Shown here piece after piece: positions 32,821 through 42,198 of a stretch of 64,000 nt of DNA (its first letter is position 1; the number at the start of each line of letters is the position of its first letter). The stretch covers positions 1,240,001 through 1,304,000 of the forward strand of contig NZ_CP083760.1 in the NCBI RefSeq assembly GCF_020149915.1, written 5' to 3'. Source of the stretch: Candidatus Sulfidibacterium hydrothermale. Lineage in GTDB: Bacteria > Bacteroidota > Bacteroidia > Bacteroidales > F082. The notes below the pieces were generated by a model, which saw only the letters and a list, made by a program, of their open reading frames with translations, was not told where the DNA came from and made no database searches. Both the position numbers and the translations under genes were made by a program.

Positions 32821-34128
32821 ATGGGCTCTTTTAAAATAGTCGGAGGGCATCGCCTGCGGGGCTCCATTCGTCCGCAAGGAGCCAAAAATGAAGCACTTCA
32901 GGTGATTTGTGCGACCTTGCTCACCTCCGAACCGGTTATTTTGCATAATGTACCTGATATTCGGGATGTCAATCGTCTGATCGAATTGCTGAAAGGTTTT
33001 GGGGTAAAGGTAGAAAAGATAGCGGACGAAAGTTATCGTTTTCAGGCTGCCGAATTGGATCTTGATTATTTGGATTCGGATGATTTTTTTCAGAAAGCCA
33101 CCAGCATTCGCGGAAGCATTATGATTTTAGGGCCGCTTTTGGCCAGATACGGTCGGGGCGTAATTCCACAACCCGGTGGAGATAAAATCGGTCGTCGCCG
33201 CCTGGATACCCATTTTAACGGCTTGCAAAAGTTGGGCGTTTCGTTTGTTTATGATGAAGCAGAAAAACGCTATGACGTAACTACCAAAGGGCTTAAAGGC
33301 AATGAAATGCTGCTTGAAGAAGCTTCGGTAACCGGTACGGCTAATATTCTGATGGCTGCAGTAATGGCCGAAGGAAAAACCGTGATTTTTAATGCAGCTT
33401 GCGAACCTTATCTGGTGCAATTGAGCAAAATGCTTATTCAAATGGGTGCCCGTATTGATGGCGTGGGGTCCAATCTGCTGACCATTCACGGGGTTTCGTC
33501 ACTTCACGGAACTACGCATACGCTGCTGGCTGATATGATTGAAGTAGGCAGTTTTATCGGAATGGCCGCTATGACCCGCTCGTCGTTGACTATTGAAAAT
33601 ACCCGGCTTGCTGATTTGGGAATGATCCCTACCGTTTTCAGACGGCTTGGTGTTGGTGTGGAACAACAGGGTGATCATATTTTTGTTCCGGCTCAGGAAC
33701 ATTATACCATCGAAACTTTTATTGACGGCTCTATCATGACGATTGCCGATGCGCCGTGGCCCGGTTTTACTCCGGACCTGATCAGTATTGTTTTGGTTGT
33801 AGCCACCCAGGCCAAAGGGAGTGTGCTCATTCATCAAAAGATGTTTGAAAGCCGCCTTTTCTTTGTGGATAAACTGATTGATATGGGGGCTCGTATTATT
33901 CTATGTGATCCGCACAGAGCTACGGTTATCGGATTGGATAATGCTCAGCCGTTACGGGGCATCCGGATGACCTCGCCGGACATTCGTGCCGGAGTGGCTT
34001 TGTTAATTGCGGCTTTGTCAGCCGATGGAACCAGTATCATCGATAATATTGAACAGATCGACCGGGGATATCAGCACATTGATACCCGTTTGCGTGCGCT
34101 TGGGGCAGATATTCAGCGGATTTCCTGA
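32821..34128 (+). CDS. murA: UDP-N-acetylglucosamine 1-carboxyvinyltransferase
   Basis: 435 residues. It transfers enolpyruvate from PEP to UDP-GlcNAc, the first committed step of peptidoglycan synthesis. The inside-out alpha/beta barrel signatures are present: GAKNEALQVICATLLTSEP, RPDIRAG-like SPDIRAGVALLIAALSADG, and IEQIDRGYQHID. The flexible loop reads QPGGDKIGRRRLDTH, with Asp121 where most bacteria have the Cys that fosfomycin alkylates. Asp at that site is known from naturally resistant MurA enzymes. It starts 3 nt after the DUF4290 gene. Confidence 0.95.
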   Translation: MGSFKIVGGHRLRGSIRPQGAKNEALQVICATLLTSEPVILHNVPDIRDVNRLIELLKGFGVKVEKIADESYRFQAAELDLDYLDSDDFFQKATSIRGSIMILGPLLARYGRGVIPQPGGDKIGRRRLDTHFNGLQKLGVSFVYDEAEKRYDVTTKGLKGNEMLLEEASVTGTANILMAAVMAEGKTVIFNAACEPYLVQLSKMLIQMGARIDGVGSNLLTIHGVSSLHGTTHTLLADMIEVGSFIGMAAMTRSSLTIENTRLADLGMIPTVFRRLGVGVEQQGDHIFVPAQEHYTIETFIDGSIMTIADAPWPGFTPDLISIVLVVATQAKGSVLIHQKMFESRLFFVDKLIDMGARIILCDPHRATVIGLDNAQPLRGIRMTSPDIRAGVALLIAALSADGTSIIDNIEQIDRGYQHIDTRLRALGADIQRIS

Positions 34129-34190
34129 CCTTTGTTTTTCCTGTGAAAAAAGGTGTTGTAGCCCTTCAATTGCTCCCTTCGTAAAATCAT

Positions 34191-34198
34191 TAACTTTG
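34191..34198 (+). promoter_or_regulatory. -7 promoter box TAACTTTG for grpE-dnaJ
   Basis: TAACTTTG lies 109 nt before the grpE start. No HrcA-type CIRCE repeat is seen between it and the gene. Confidence 0.5.
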
Positions 34199-34307
34199 CA
34201 AAAAAATTGTCAGCGTTTTCCTTTTTTTTCTGTCATTATGACTGGAGTAAAAGAGTGGCAAAAAATTTGTTAACCACAAAGGAAATCAATAAAAAGGAGT
34301 GATAAAA

Positions 34308-34919
34308 ATGAGTACAAAAAAACAAGATAAAAATAAAAAACAGGAAGTTGCTGATGATGTAACTTTTGAGAATCAACCGGAAACACAAAAACAGGAAGAA
34401 AAAAAAGAAAAAGAATCGGTTGATTCAACCCATAAAGAGAAGAAGAAAACAAAAAAATCTTCCACGCAGAAAAAGCTGGAAGAGCTTCAGGAAAAATATG
34501 ATGACCTGAACGACAAATACATGCGGCTTTATTCGGAGTTTGACAACTACCGCAAGCGAACGGCAAAAGAACGGATTGAATTGCAAAAATCGGCTTCGCA
34601 AGAAATGATCCTTGCAATTTTGCCGGTGGTTGACGATTTGGAACGTGCTATTCAGGCTTTTGAAGAGCATCATTTAAGTGAAGAAGCGAAAAAAGGTATC
34701 GAGCTGATATATAATAAATTGATGACAATCCTGAAACAAAGAGGATTGGAAGAAATTGATGCCAAAGGGCAACCGTTCGATACGGATTTTCATGAAGCGG
34801 TAACGAATATACCGGCTCCTTCAAAAGAACTGAAAGGCAAAAACGTGGATGTCATTCAGAAAGGATATATGCTGAATGGAAAGGTAATTCGCTATGCGAA
34901 AGTTGTTGTCGGACAATAA
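34308..34919 (+). CDS. grpE: GrpE nucleotide-exchange factor
   Basis: 203 residues from the ATG at 34308, which has an AGGAG at 34295-34299; an in-frame GTG 9 nt earlier is less likely. It releases ADP from DnaK. A long Lys/Glu-rich N-terminus and coiled coil (about 35-95, KLEELQEKYDDLNDKYMRLY) lead to LPVVDDLERAI and the C-terminal beta domain with FDTDFHEAVTNIPAPSKE and VLNGKVIR-like YMLNGKVIRYAKVVVGQ. It is 63 nt upstream of dnaJ; dnaK is not in this window. Confidence 0.94.
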   Translation: MSTKKQDKNKKQEVADDVTFENQPETQKQEEKKEKESVDSTHKEKKKTKKSSTQKKLEELQEKYDDLNDKYMRLYSEFDNYRKRTAKERIELQKSASQEMILAILPVVDDLERAIQAFEEHHLSEEAKKGIELIYNKLMTILKQRGLEEIDAKGQPFDTDFHEAVTNIPAPSKELKGKNVDVIQKGYMLNGKVIRYAKVVVGQ

Positions 34920-34982
34920 AATCCTGGAAAATAGCCAGATTAAAAAGTGGGGATTAACCATCCCGGAAAGGAAGCAAAAGAG

Positions 34983-36152
34983 ATGAGTAAACGTGATTAT
35001 TACGATGTGCTCGGCGTTTCAAAAGATGCCTCGCAGGCCGAAATAAAAAAGGCCTACAGGAAGATGGCCATTAAATATCATCCGGATAAAAATCCGAATG
35101 ATAAAGAGGCCGAGGAAAAATTTAAAGAAGCTGCCGAAGCGTATGAAGTATTGAGTAATCCCGAAAAACGGGCCAAGTATGATCAATTTGGTCATGCCGG
35201 CGTGGGCGGTGGAGCTGCCGGTGGTGGTTTCAGTGGTGGCGGAATGTCCATGGAAGATATTTTCAGCCATTTTGGCGATATCTTTGGCGGACATTTCAGC
35301 TTTGGTGGAAGTTCGTTTGGCGGGGGCTCTTACGGTGGAGGCTCCGGAAGACGTCGTATGCGGAAAGGGTCGAATCTGCGGGTGAGAGTGAAACTGACTT
35401 TGTCAGAAATGGCTCATGGCGTAGAGAAAAAAATTAAAATTAAAAAATATGTGCCCTGTCCGGCGTGTCATGGAACCGGAGCTGAACCGGGTACGCAGCC
35501 CACAACGTGTCCTACCTGTCACGGAACAGGACAGGTTACCCGGGTGACCAATACTTTTCTCGGACAAATGCAAACCTCTTCCACCTGTCCGCAGTGTGGG
35601 GGAGAAGGAGAAATCATTACTAAAAAATGTACTACTTGTCATGGTGACGGTATTGTGAAGTCTGAGGAAGTGGTAACCATTAATATCCCGGCAGGAGTGA
35701 ACGACGGAATGCAGCTGAGCCTGAGTGGAAAAGGAAATGCTGCTCCCCGTGGTGGAATTCCCGGCGATTTGATTGTGCTGATTGAAGAGATCCCGCACCC
35801 GAGCCTGAAACGCGACGGAAATAATTTGCTGTACGATCTCTATGTCAGCTTTCCGGATGCCGCACTGGGAACAACCGTTGAAATCCCTACGGTAGACGGA
35901 AAAGCCCGTGTGAAATTGCCGGCCGGAACTCAGGGGGGAAAAGTGTTGCGACTGAAAGGAAAAGGTTTGCCGGATGTAAATGGATACGGAAAAGGTGATT
36001 TACTGGTGAACGTGAATATCTGGACTCCGAGAAACCTGACACACGAAGAAAAACGAATTTTGGAAAAACTGAAAGATTCGCCCAACTTCAAACCCAATCC
36101 CACATCCAAAGATCGAAGTTATTTCGACCGGATGCGTGAATTTTTCTCCTAA
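34983..36152 (+). CDS. dnaJ: chaperone DnaJ
   Basis: 389 residues from [16 protein letters not shown], preceded by an AAAGGAAG site; an earlier in-frame start is not supported. It is a J-domain cochaperone that delivers clients to DnaK. The J domain has the HPD motif in [10 protein letters not shown] (about 30-40). A Gly/Phe/Ser-rich linker (about 75-125) follows. Four zinc-binding repeats are [24 protein letters not shown] and CTTCHGDG. The two C-terminal substrate-binding barrels are complete. It is a type I DnaJ, cotranscribed with grpE. Confidence 0.96.
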   Translation: MSKRDYYDVLGVSKDASQAEIKKAYRKMAIKYHPDKNPNDKEAEEKFKEAAEAYEVLSNPEKRAKYDQFGHAGVGGGAAGGGFSGGGMSMEDIFSHFGDIFGGHFSFGGSSFGGGSYGGGSGRRRMRKGSNLRVRVKLTLSEMAHGVEKKIKIKKYVPCPACHGTGAEPGTQPTTCPTCHGTGQVTRVTNTFLGQMQTSSTCPQCGGEGEIITKKCTTCHGDGIVKSEEVVTINIPAGVNDGMQLSLSGKGNAAPRGGIPGDLIVLIEEIPHPSLKRDGNNLLYDLYVSFPDAALGTTVEIPTVDGKARVKLPAGTQGGKVLRLKGKGLPDVNGYGKGDLLVNVNIWTPRNLTHEEKRILEKLKDSPNFKPNPTSKDRSYFDRMREFFS

Positions 36153-36155
36153 AAT

Positions 36156-37070
36156 ATGGACAAACTGCAGGTCATAAATGTGAGTAAGCGCTTTGAAAAT
36201 CATCAGGCGCTTGATCATGTAAATATTACCATTGGCGAAGGATCCATTTATGGCCTGCTGGGTCCTAACGGAGCAGGAAAAACAACCCTGATTCGTATCA
36301 TCAATATGATTACGGCTCCTGATGAAGGAGAAGTATGGCTTGACGGAAAACCGGTAACCCAGGATGATATTATCAAAATCGGGTATTTGCCGGAAGAACG
36401 TGGCCTGTATAAAAAGATGAAAGTAGGAGAACAGGCTGTTTATCTTGCTCGTCTAAAGGGAATGTCGGCAGCTGATGCCCGCCGGAAATTAAAATACTGG
36501 TTCGAGCGTTTTGATATTGTTGACTGGTGGAACCGGAAAGTAGAAGAACTTTCGAAAGGAATGCAGCAAAAGGTACAGTTTATTGTTACCTTGTTACACG
36601 AACCACGTCTTTTGATTTTTGATGAACCTTTCAGCGGTTTTGATCCTATTAATGTAAATTTGCTAAAAGAAGAAATTCTTCATCTGCGCAAACAAGGCGC
36701 CACAATTATATTCTCTACGCACAATATGGCTTCGGTAGAAGAGCTTTGTGATCATATTGCCTTGATCAATAAGGGGAAAAAAGTGCTGGAAGGCAAGATC
36801 GATGAAGTAAAGAATCGTTACCGGAAAAATATTTACGAAGTGACTTTCCGGGGAGAAAAAGAAAAGGTTTTACTTCCCGAAGATTATTTTTCTGTTCAAA
36901 ATGAAATCCAAAAAGAGAACGGAGAAAAACAGATGGTGGTGAAGTTATTGAATGGTAGTACATCCAATGATTTACTGCAACAGATCATGTCTCAGGCGGA
37001 AATTACGGCTTTTCAAGAGATCCTTCCTTCTGTGAACGAAATTTTTATCCGGCTGGTTACCGGGGTTTGA
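36156..37070 (+). CDS. ABC transporter ATP-binding protein
   Basis: 304 residues. Walker A is GLLGPNGAGKTTLIR (about 34-48), the signature motif is in ELSKGMQQKVQF, Walker B is RLLIFDEPFSGFDP, and the H-loop is STHNMASVEELC. A C-terminal DUF4162-like domain (about 215-304) places it with Na+-extruding/ABC-2 (NatA-like) ATPases. No permease gene follows: the next gene is soluble and unrelated, so its membrane partner must be elsewhere. It begins 3 nt after the dnaJ stop, suggesting cotranscription with the chaperones. Confidence 0.9.
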   Translation: MDKLQVINVSKRFENHQALDHVNITIGEGSIYGLLGPNGAGKTTLIRIINMITAPDEGEVWLDGKPVTQDDIIKIGYLPEERGLYKKMKVGEQAVYLARLKGMSAADARRKLKYWFERFDIVDWWNRKVEELSKGMQQKVQFIVTLLHEPRLLIFDEPFSGFDPINVNLLKEEILHLRKQGATIIFSTHNMASVEELCDHIALINKGKKVLEGKIDEVKNRYRKNIYEVTFRGEKEKVLLPEDYFSVQNEIQKENGEKQMVVKLLNGSTSNDLLQQIMSQAEITAFQEILPSVNEIFIRLVTGV

Positions 37071-37086
37071 CTTTAAATTCCTTAAT

Positions 37087-37851
37087 ATGAGTAAGATTCC
37101 TTCTGTTTATGCTTATTGCGATCGTTGGTGCGAACGTTGTGCTTTTGGTGCCCGTTGTGAGGCTTTTGCTGCAGATGCTACCCTGCGAAAGCCTGAAAAC
37201 CTGGAAGCCGATGATGAAAAAAACCGTGTTTTTTGGAAGATATTAGAAGAAACCTTACCGGAAACATTGGAATATGTCCGTCGGACTGCAACAGAAAAAG
37301 ATGCTGATCTGCAGGATTTTCCCGGCATCAGTACACGGGCAAAATTTGATCTCTTTCAGCGAAAAGCTGTTAATAATATGGTGCTGAAAGCCGGACGGAA
37401 ATATGAAGACAGTGTGGATGATTTTCTCGATGACCGGGCCGATGCCGGCGAAATTGCCATAGACGAACTACAGCCGGGGTCAATCTTTAAACTGGTGAAT
37501 GACCATTTTTCTGAAAAAGAAAAACAAAATGCCAACGATCTTATCTCCGTTATCATGCGCTACCAGTTGCAGCTTTACCTCAAGCTTTCCCGCGCTTATT
37601 ATTCCAAAGGACGAGAAGAAGAATCTGAAGAGAATGTCTCCGGGCCAAAAGAATCAGACGGAACTGCCAAAGTTTGTCTGCTCCTTATTCACCGGTCTAT
37701 GGTAGCCTGGCGGGGATTACAGAAGTATTTCCCGGGAAAAAAAGAGGATATTGATGAGATTCTTTTTCTGTTGATGCGGATGAAAAACCGACTGGAAGAG
37801 GAGTTCCCGGAAGCTCAAAATTTTATCCGCCCGGGATTTGACGAAGTGTAA
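37087..37851 (+). CDS. conserved protein with N-terminal four-cysteine motif, unknown function
   Basis: 254 residues I do not recognise. The N-terminus has cysteines at 11, 15, 18 and 24 (C-x3-C-x2-C-x5-C, in YCDRWCERCAFGARC), a likely zinc or Fe-S site. The rest is predicted helical and acidic, with no signal peptide or membrane segment. It lies 16 nt after the ABC ATPase and probably shares its transcript with grpE and dnaJ. The 405-nt gap after it holds an R1 repeat and the next promoter. A metal-binding regulatory or adaptor role is only a guess. Confidence 0.75.
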   Translation: MSKIPSVYAYCDRWCERCAFGARCEAFAADATLRKPENLEADDEKNRVFWKILEETLPETLEYVRRTATEKDADLQDFPGISTRAKFDLFQRKAVNNMVLKAGRKYEDSVDDFLDDRADAGEIAIDELQPGSIFKLVNDHFSEKEKQNANDLISVIMRYQLQLYLKLSRAYYSKGREEESEENVSGPKESDGTAKVCLLLIHRSMVAWRGLQKYFPGKKEDIDEILFLLMRMKNRLEEEFPEAQNFIRPGFDEV

Positions 37852-37895
37852 TTTTTTTCTTTTTTCATTCTTCTTTGTTTTACCTGTGTTTTTTG

Positions 37896-38002
37896 CTGTC
37901 CTCCTGTCTGTAGGACTCTATGGAGAACGAAGCGCAGCGGAGTGAAGGATCTTAAAAATAATCACGGTTGTTAAAATAGATGCTTCACTGCGTTCAGCAG
38001 GA
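37896..38002. repeat. dispersed inverted repeat family R1, copy c
   Basis: GAACGAAGCGCAGCGGAGTG and AAGGATCT, then a loop TAAAAATAATCACGGTTG, then TGCTTCACTGCGTTCAGCAG. The left end is more diverged than in other copies. The surrounding 38003-38206 holds AAGTACTT and GGCACTT motifs but no gene. Confidence 0.8.
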
Positions 38003-38206
38003 TAAAAGAAGTTAATTTTTGGAATTTGGGATTTTTTTGTCTTTTGAGATTTTCACTTTAGGCACTTCTAACTTTAGGCACTTGAAGTACTTGGATGTTG
38101 AGATTTTTGTCTTTTTGGGTTTTTTCATCCTTGTATGTCTTTCGATGTGTTAAGCCGGCGCATTATATTTTTCCTCTGTTTTTCTGTTTATTATTCACAG
38201 TTTTTG

Positions 38207-38214
38207 TATTTTTG
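38207..38214 (+). promoter_or_regulatory. -7 promoter box TATTTTTG
   Basis: TATTTTTG lies 42 nt before the flavoprotein ATG and fits TAnnTTTG. Confidence 0.45.
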
Positions 38215-38256
38215 TATGTAAGATATGTATATAAATTAAATATAAAGATATAAGCC

Positions 38257-40116
38257 ATGTTAACATTACGAAATCCGTTTATTATGGCGCTTGTAAAGCT
38301 GGGATACAGCGATGGTACAGGCGTGGTAACCCAAAGACATATTGATTTTTATGCTCCCCGAAGCAAACATGTGGGGGCGGTTACACTGGAACCGTTGTAT
38401 ATGGACGCCGGTTTGCGTGAATTACCCACCCAATTGGGTATTGATCAGGATAACAAGATTGAAGGCCTGAAGAAACTGACGGGTCTTATTCATGAAAACG
38501 GGGCAAAAGCCATTGCCCATATTAATCATCCCGGCCGGATGGCCAACCCGAAAATTCCCGGAAATTATCATTGGTCTTCTACGGACAAAGCCTGTGAAAA
38601 CGGTGGAGCAAAGCCATTGAAAATGGACCGGGCCATGATGGATAAAGTGGTGCAAATGCATGTAGAAGCAGCCCAAAGAGCCAAAAAAGCCGGATTCGAT
38701 TTTATAGAGTTACAAACCGGACACGGTTATCTTTTGGCACAGTTTCTTTCGCCGGCAGTGAACGATCGTACCGATGAGTATGGCGGGAGTTTGGAAAACC
38801 GGATGCGTTTTCCGCTTGAAGTGGTAAAAGCGGTAGTTGATGCGGTAGAACTTCCTGTCATTGCCCGGATCAGCGGCGATGAAATGATTCCCAACGGGTT
38901 TCATGTGGAGGATATGAAAATTTATGCCCGTGAGCTGGAAAAAGCCGGTGTAGCAGCATTGCACGTGATTGCCGGAACAGCTTGTAATACGCCGCCGTGG
39001 TTTTTCCAACACATGTTTGTGCCCAAAGGTAAAACCTGGCAGCTGGCCGGAGAATTGAAAAAAGAGGTCAATATTCCGGTGATCTTTCTTGGACGAATTC
39101 ACTCTGCTGAAGATATTGCTTTGTTAAAGGAAAAATATGGAGCAGAATATTTTGCTTTAGGACGTGCGCTGGTAGCCGATCCGGATTTTGTAGGGAAATA
39201 TCTCGGCGAGGTAAAAGGAAATATTCGTCCTTGCTTGGCTTGTGCCGAAGGATGCCTGGGTGGAGTGAAATCCGGAAAAGGTTTGGGATGTGTGGTGAAT
39301 CCGCAGGTTAATACCCAGCTTCCGGATTTGGGAAAAACCGGAACACCGAAACATTTTGCTGTGGTGGGTGGCGGTTTGGCCGGAATGCAGGCGGCTATAA
39401 GCCTGACACAAAAAGGACATCAGGTTACGCTTTTCGAGAAAAATGAGCTGGGCGGACAGTTTAACCTGGCCTGGTTACCTCCTCAAAAGGAAAGCTTGAA
39501 AGACCTGGTTGATTATTATCGCACAGAATTGAACCGGTTGCAAATTCCGGTTAAAAAGGAAGAAGCTACAGCAGATACCGTTAAACAGGGAAATTATGAT
39601 GGCGTAGTAGTCGCTACGGGAGCTGTGCCTGCCGTTCCGCCCATTAAAGGATTGAAAAAATATTACTGGACTGAATTTTTAGAAGATGAGCAATTGCCGA
39701 AAGGGAAAAAGGTATTGGTTATCGGTGGCGGATTGATTGGTATGGAAGTGGCCAGTAAACTGGTAGATAATGAAAACCAGGTAGTGGTTGTGGAAATGCT
39801 GGAAGAAATTGCCCGTGGGATGGAGATGATTGAAAAAGCCATGACCCTGAAAAAATTACAGGCAAAAGGTGCGGAAATAATCACAAAACATACTGTAGCC
39901 GAAATCAACGGCAGTGAAGTTAAAATTACCGGTGAAGAAGGAGAACGCGTCATTTCGGATGTGGATCATATTGTAGTAGCGGCTGGAATGCGGTCGTATC
40001 ACCCGTTTGAAAAAGAAGAAGGAATGCCTCCTTTGTATTTTATTGGTGATGCACAAAAAGTAGGAAAAGCCCAGGAAGCTATTCGTGAAGCTTACGAATT
40101 GGCGTTGAATCTGTAA
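38257..40116 (+). CDS. old-yellow-enzyme/2,4-dienoyl-CoA reductase-like NADH:flavin oxidoreductase
   Basis: 619 residues in the three-part layout of FadH-like enzymes. Residues about 1-330 form the FMN TIM barrel (HINHPGRMANPKI, then ELQTGHGYLLAQFLSP and NDRTDEYGGSLENR). Four cysteines, C-x2-C-x3-C-x11-C in CLACAEGCLGG and GLGCVVNP (about 325-345), fit a [4Fe-4S] cluster. An FAD domain starts at AVVGGGLAGMQAAI (about 368-381) and an NAD(P) domain at VLVIGGGLIGMEVA. The true substrate may be an enoate or enoyl-CoA. The first ATG is used; a second at codon 10 is possible. It stands alone after a non-coding repeat-bearing gap. Confidence 0.88.
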   Translation: MLTLRNPFIMALVKLGYSDGTGVVTQRHIDFYAPRSKHVGAVTLEPLYMDAGLRELPTQLGIDQDNKIEGLKKLTGLIHENGAKAIAHINHPGRMANPKIPGNYHWSSTDKACENGGAKPLKMDRAMMDKVVQMHVEAAQRAKKAGFDFIELQTGHGYLLAQFLSPAVNDRTDEYGGSLENRMRFPLEVVKAVVDAVELPVIARISGDEMIPNGFHVEDMKIYARELEKAGVAALHVIAGTACNTPPWFFQHMFVPKGKTWQLAGELKKEVNIPVIFLGRIHSAEDIALLKEKYGAEYFALGRALVADPDFVGKYLGEVKGNIRPCLACAEGCLGGVKSGKGLGCVVNPQVNTQLPDLGKTGTPKHFAVVGGGLAGMQAAISLTQKGHQVTLFEKNELGGQFNLAWLPPQKESLKDLVDYYRTELNRLQIPVKKEEATADTVKQGNYDGVVVATGAVPAVPPIKGLKKYYWTEFLEDEQLPKGKKVLVIGGGLIGMEVASKLVDNENQVVVVEMLEEIARGMEMIEKAMTLKKLQAKGAEIITKHTVAEINGSEVKITGEEGERVISDVDHIVVAAGMRSYHPFEKEEGMPPLYFIGDAQKVGKAQEAIREAYELALNL

Positions 40117-40239
40117 CCGGTTTTAAATAACGCATAATAATGTAATATACAAGTAGTTCAGGCGTTTGCCTGGACTATTTGTTTTTATAAGATATTCAAC
40201 TTTTGCAGGTTTATTTTTTTCTTAAAGGTTAAATAATAC

Positions 40240-40510
40240 GAAGTTGTGGGCAGGCCTACCGAAACGGCGGGCCTGCCCGACTACGTCATTCAGGCGGGCC
40301 GGCGATGGAGTGAATGCCGAAAAGCTTACAGCATCGTGCAAAAGTGCTTGCATTTCTCTTGCGATGAGCAAGAGACTTTTTTGCCGGAGATGTTGCTTTT
40401 CGGCAGAGTGGGAAGAAGCATTCGTTTCGGTGCGTCTTCTTTGGTTCCCTGCCCGACAATGGTCAGGCGGGCTTTCTTGACGAGACAAGAAAGGAACAGA
40501 AAATACTTTG
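40240..40510 (-). repeat. dispersed repeat family R3, copy 1
   Basis: About 270 bp, homologous in inverted orientation to 49398-49640. Shared blocks on the minus strand include GAACCAAAGAAG, CGAAACGAATGCTTCT, CTCTGCCG and GCATTCAC. This copy carries an extra palindromic insert (GCCCGACAATGGTCAGGCGG around 40451-40470) within a GAAAGGAACC string that is uninterrupted in the other copy. Several frames are open across it, but none is favoured. The rest of the gap 40117-40816 shows nothing but the GH27 promoter. Confidence 0.75.
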
Positions 40511-40738
40511 AAAATTCTTTTTCACTCAAAGTAAAAAAGCACAATTTTACCCGGAATTAATGATTGTCATTAAAAAGTAAAATGATTACTACGATATCTA
40601 ATGAACAAATAGGGCGCAGAATATCAATAGTTTTTACGTTTGTTCAACTTAGCGAATATTTTTAATGTGGTATTAAAACTGATAAAGTTGAGTAAAACAC
40701 AGATAAAATGTACCAAAGCAGCAGATGATAAAAATTCT

Positions 40739-40769
40739 TTTGTGTTCCCCCTGAATTTCTTTACTTTTG
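40739..40769 (+). promoter_or_regulatory. promoter TTTG-N19-TACTTTTG for the GH27 gene
   Basis: TTTG (40739-40742) and TACTTTTG (40762-40769) have the ideal 19-nt spacing. It lies 47 nt before the ATG at 40817, which excludes the longer in-frame start at 40640. Confidence 0.8.
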
Positions 40770-40816
40770 AGAAACAAAACCGGTATTATTTCCGTGTTTC
40801 ATTAAAACCTGATACC

Positions 40817-42001
40817 ATGAAAATACGTTATCTCCTTTTTCCTTTTCTTTTTTTTATGTCCATGCAAATGCAAACCAAAGCCCAGACATCATTTGATTCG
40901 CTGGCGTTAACACCACCCATGGGGTGGAACAGCTGGAATACCTTTCAGTGTAACATTAACGAAAAGCTCATTAAAGAAACGGCGGATGCCATGGTAAAAT
41001 CGGGCATGCTGGCTGCCGGGTATAAATATCTGATCATTGATGATTGCTGGCAGGTTGGCCGGGATAAAAACGGAAATATCATCGCTGATCCGGTAAAATT
41101 TCCTTCCGGAATCAAAGCCCTCGCCGATTATATTCACTCCAAAGGACTAAAGTTTGGTATTTACTCCGATGCCGGAACAAAAACTTGTCAGGGAAGGCCG
41201 GGCAGCCGGGGATATGAGTTTCAGGATGCCCGTACGTATGCCCGTTGGGGGGTGGATTATCTGAAATACGACTGGTGTCATCATGGAACACAAAATGCCG
41301 AAGCATCTTATCGTTTAATGGCACAGGCACTGCGTGCGGCAGGAAGACCCATTGTGTTTAGTATTTGCGAATGGGGAACCAATAAACCCTGGTTGTGGGG
41401 AAAAAAAGCAGGTGGAAATTTGTGGCGGACTACCGAAGATATCTTGAATTGTTATGATTGCCGTAATGACTGGGGAGGAATGGGGTTTGTTCATATTTTG
41501 GATTTGCAGGTCGGTTTGCAGGCTTATGCCGGTCCGGGGCACTGGAATGATCCGGACATGCTCGAAGTGGGAAACACCGGTTTGACGGTGGAAGAAAGCC
41601 GGTCGCATTTTAGCTTGTGGGCTATCCTGGCGGCACCGCTTATTGCCGGAAACGATATTATCCACATGTCGGATACCATTCGTGACATTCTCACTAACCG
41701 CGAAGTGATTGCGGTGGATCAGGATCCGTTGGGTAAAGAGGGAACCCGTGTAAAAAAAGAGGGTGACCTGGAAGTATGGGCCCGGCAACTGGCTGATGGC
41801 AGCCGGGCGGTGGTACTTTTTAACCGTGGTGAAAAAAAGGCTAAAATTGCTTTTCAATGGACGGATATTGGCTATCCGAATACACTGAAAGCAGAAGTAC
41901 GTGATTTGTGGAAGCATGAAAACCTGGGAAAATTTAAAGGTTCTTTCTCGGCAGAAGTGGGAAAACACAGTGTGGTAATGGTGAAAGTGATACCGGAATA
42001 A
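40817..42001 (+). CDS. alpha-galactosidase, GH27, secreted
   Basis: 394 residues from MKIRYLLFPFLF, chosen because this start gives a clean signal peptide (cut after TKAQ) and sits just behind a good promoter. It hydrolyses terminal alpha-galactosides or related sugars. GH27 hallmarks are LTPPMGWNSWNTF at the mature N-terminus, the nucleophile Asp in YLKYDWC, the likely acid/base Asp in LWRTTEDI, and WNDPDMLEVGNTG. A C-terminal beta domain completes the fold. It has no SusCD partners nearby. Length is typical for bacterial GH27. Export to the periplasm is inferred from the signal. Confidence 0.93.
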   Translation: MKIRYLLFPFLFFMSMQMQTKAQTSFDSLALTPPMGWNSWNTFQCNINEKLIKETADAMVKSGMLAAGYKYLIIDDCWQVGRDKNGNIIADPVKFPSGIKALADYIHSKGLKFGIYSDAGTKTCQGRPGSRGYEFQDARTYARWGVDYLKYDWCHHGTQNAEASYRLMAQALRAAGRPIVFSICEWGTNKPWLWGKKAGGNLWRTTEDILNCYDCRNDWGGMGFVHILDLQVGLQAYAGPGHWNDPDMLEVGNTGLTVEESRSHFSLWAILAAPLIAGNDIIHMSDTIRDILTNREVIAVDQDPLGKEGTRVKKEGDLEVWARQLADGSRAVVLFNRGEKKAKIAFQWTDIGYPNTLKAEVRDLWKHENLGKFKGSFSAEVGKHSVVMVKVIPE

Positions 42002-42119
42002 CCGCCGTAGTTTTTCGTGATGTTTTTAATATTTGTTTTTCCTGTTTAAAGGGGGATGAAAAGTAAAAAAAGCCTATTCCTGTTTAACATTATTTCACAT
42101 TAAACCCCTCCGTTTTGTG

Positions 42120-42127
42120 TAACTTTG
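42120..42127 (+). promoter_or_regulatory. -7 promoter box TAACTTTG
   Basis: TAACTTTG lies 71 nt before the lipoprotein ATG. The gap 42002-42198 otherwise shows no feature. Confidence 0.4.
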
Positions 42128-42198
42128 ACAGTCCCAAAAACCGGACAAAAAGTAAAGTCATCAAGGATGATAAATAAAGAGATTCAAAAAATATTCCA

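Noticed and set aside
40222-40560. Overlapping open frames in the R3 repeat
   Set aside because: Several frames on both strands are open at once and none has a start signal or keeps frame in the other copy.
40640-40816. N-terminal extension of the GH27 protein
   Set aside because: The strong promoter lies inside it, and the ATG at 40817 begins a proper signal peptide.
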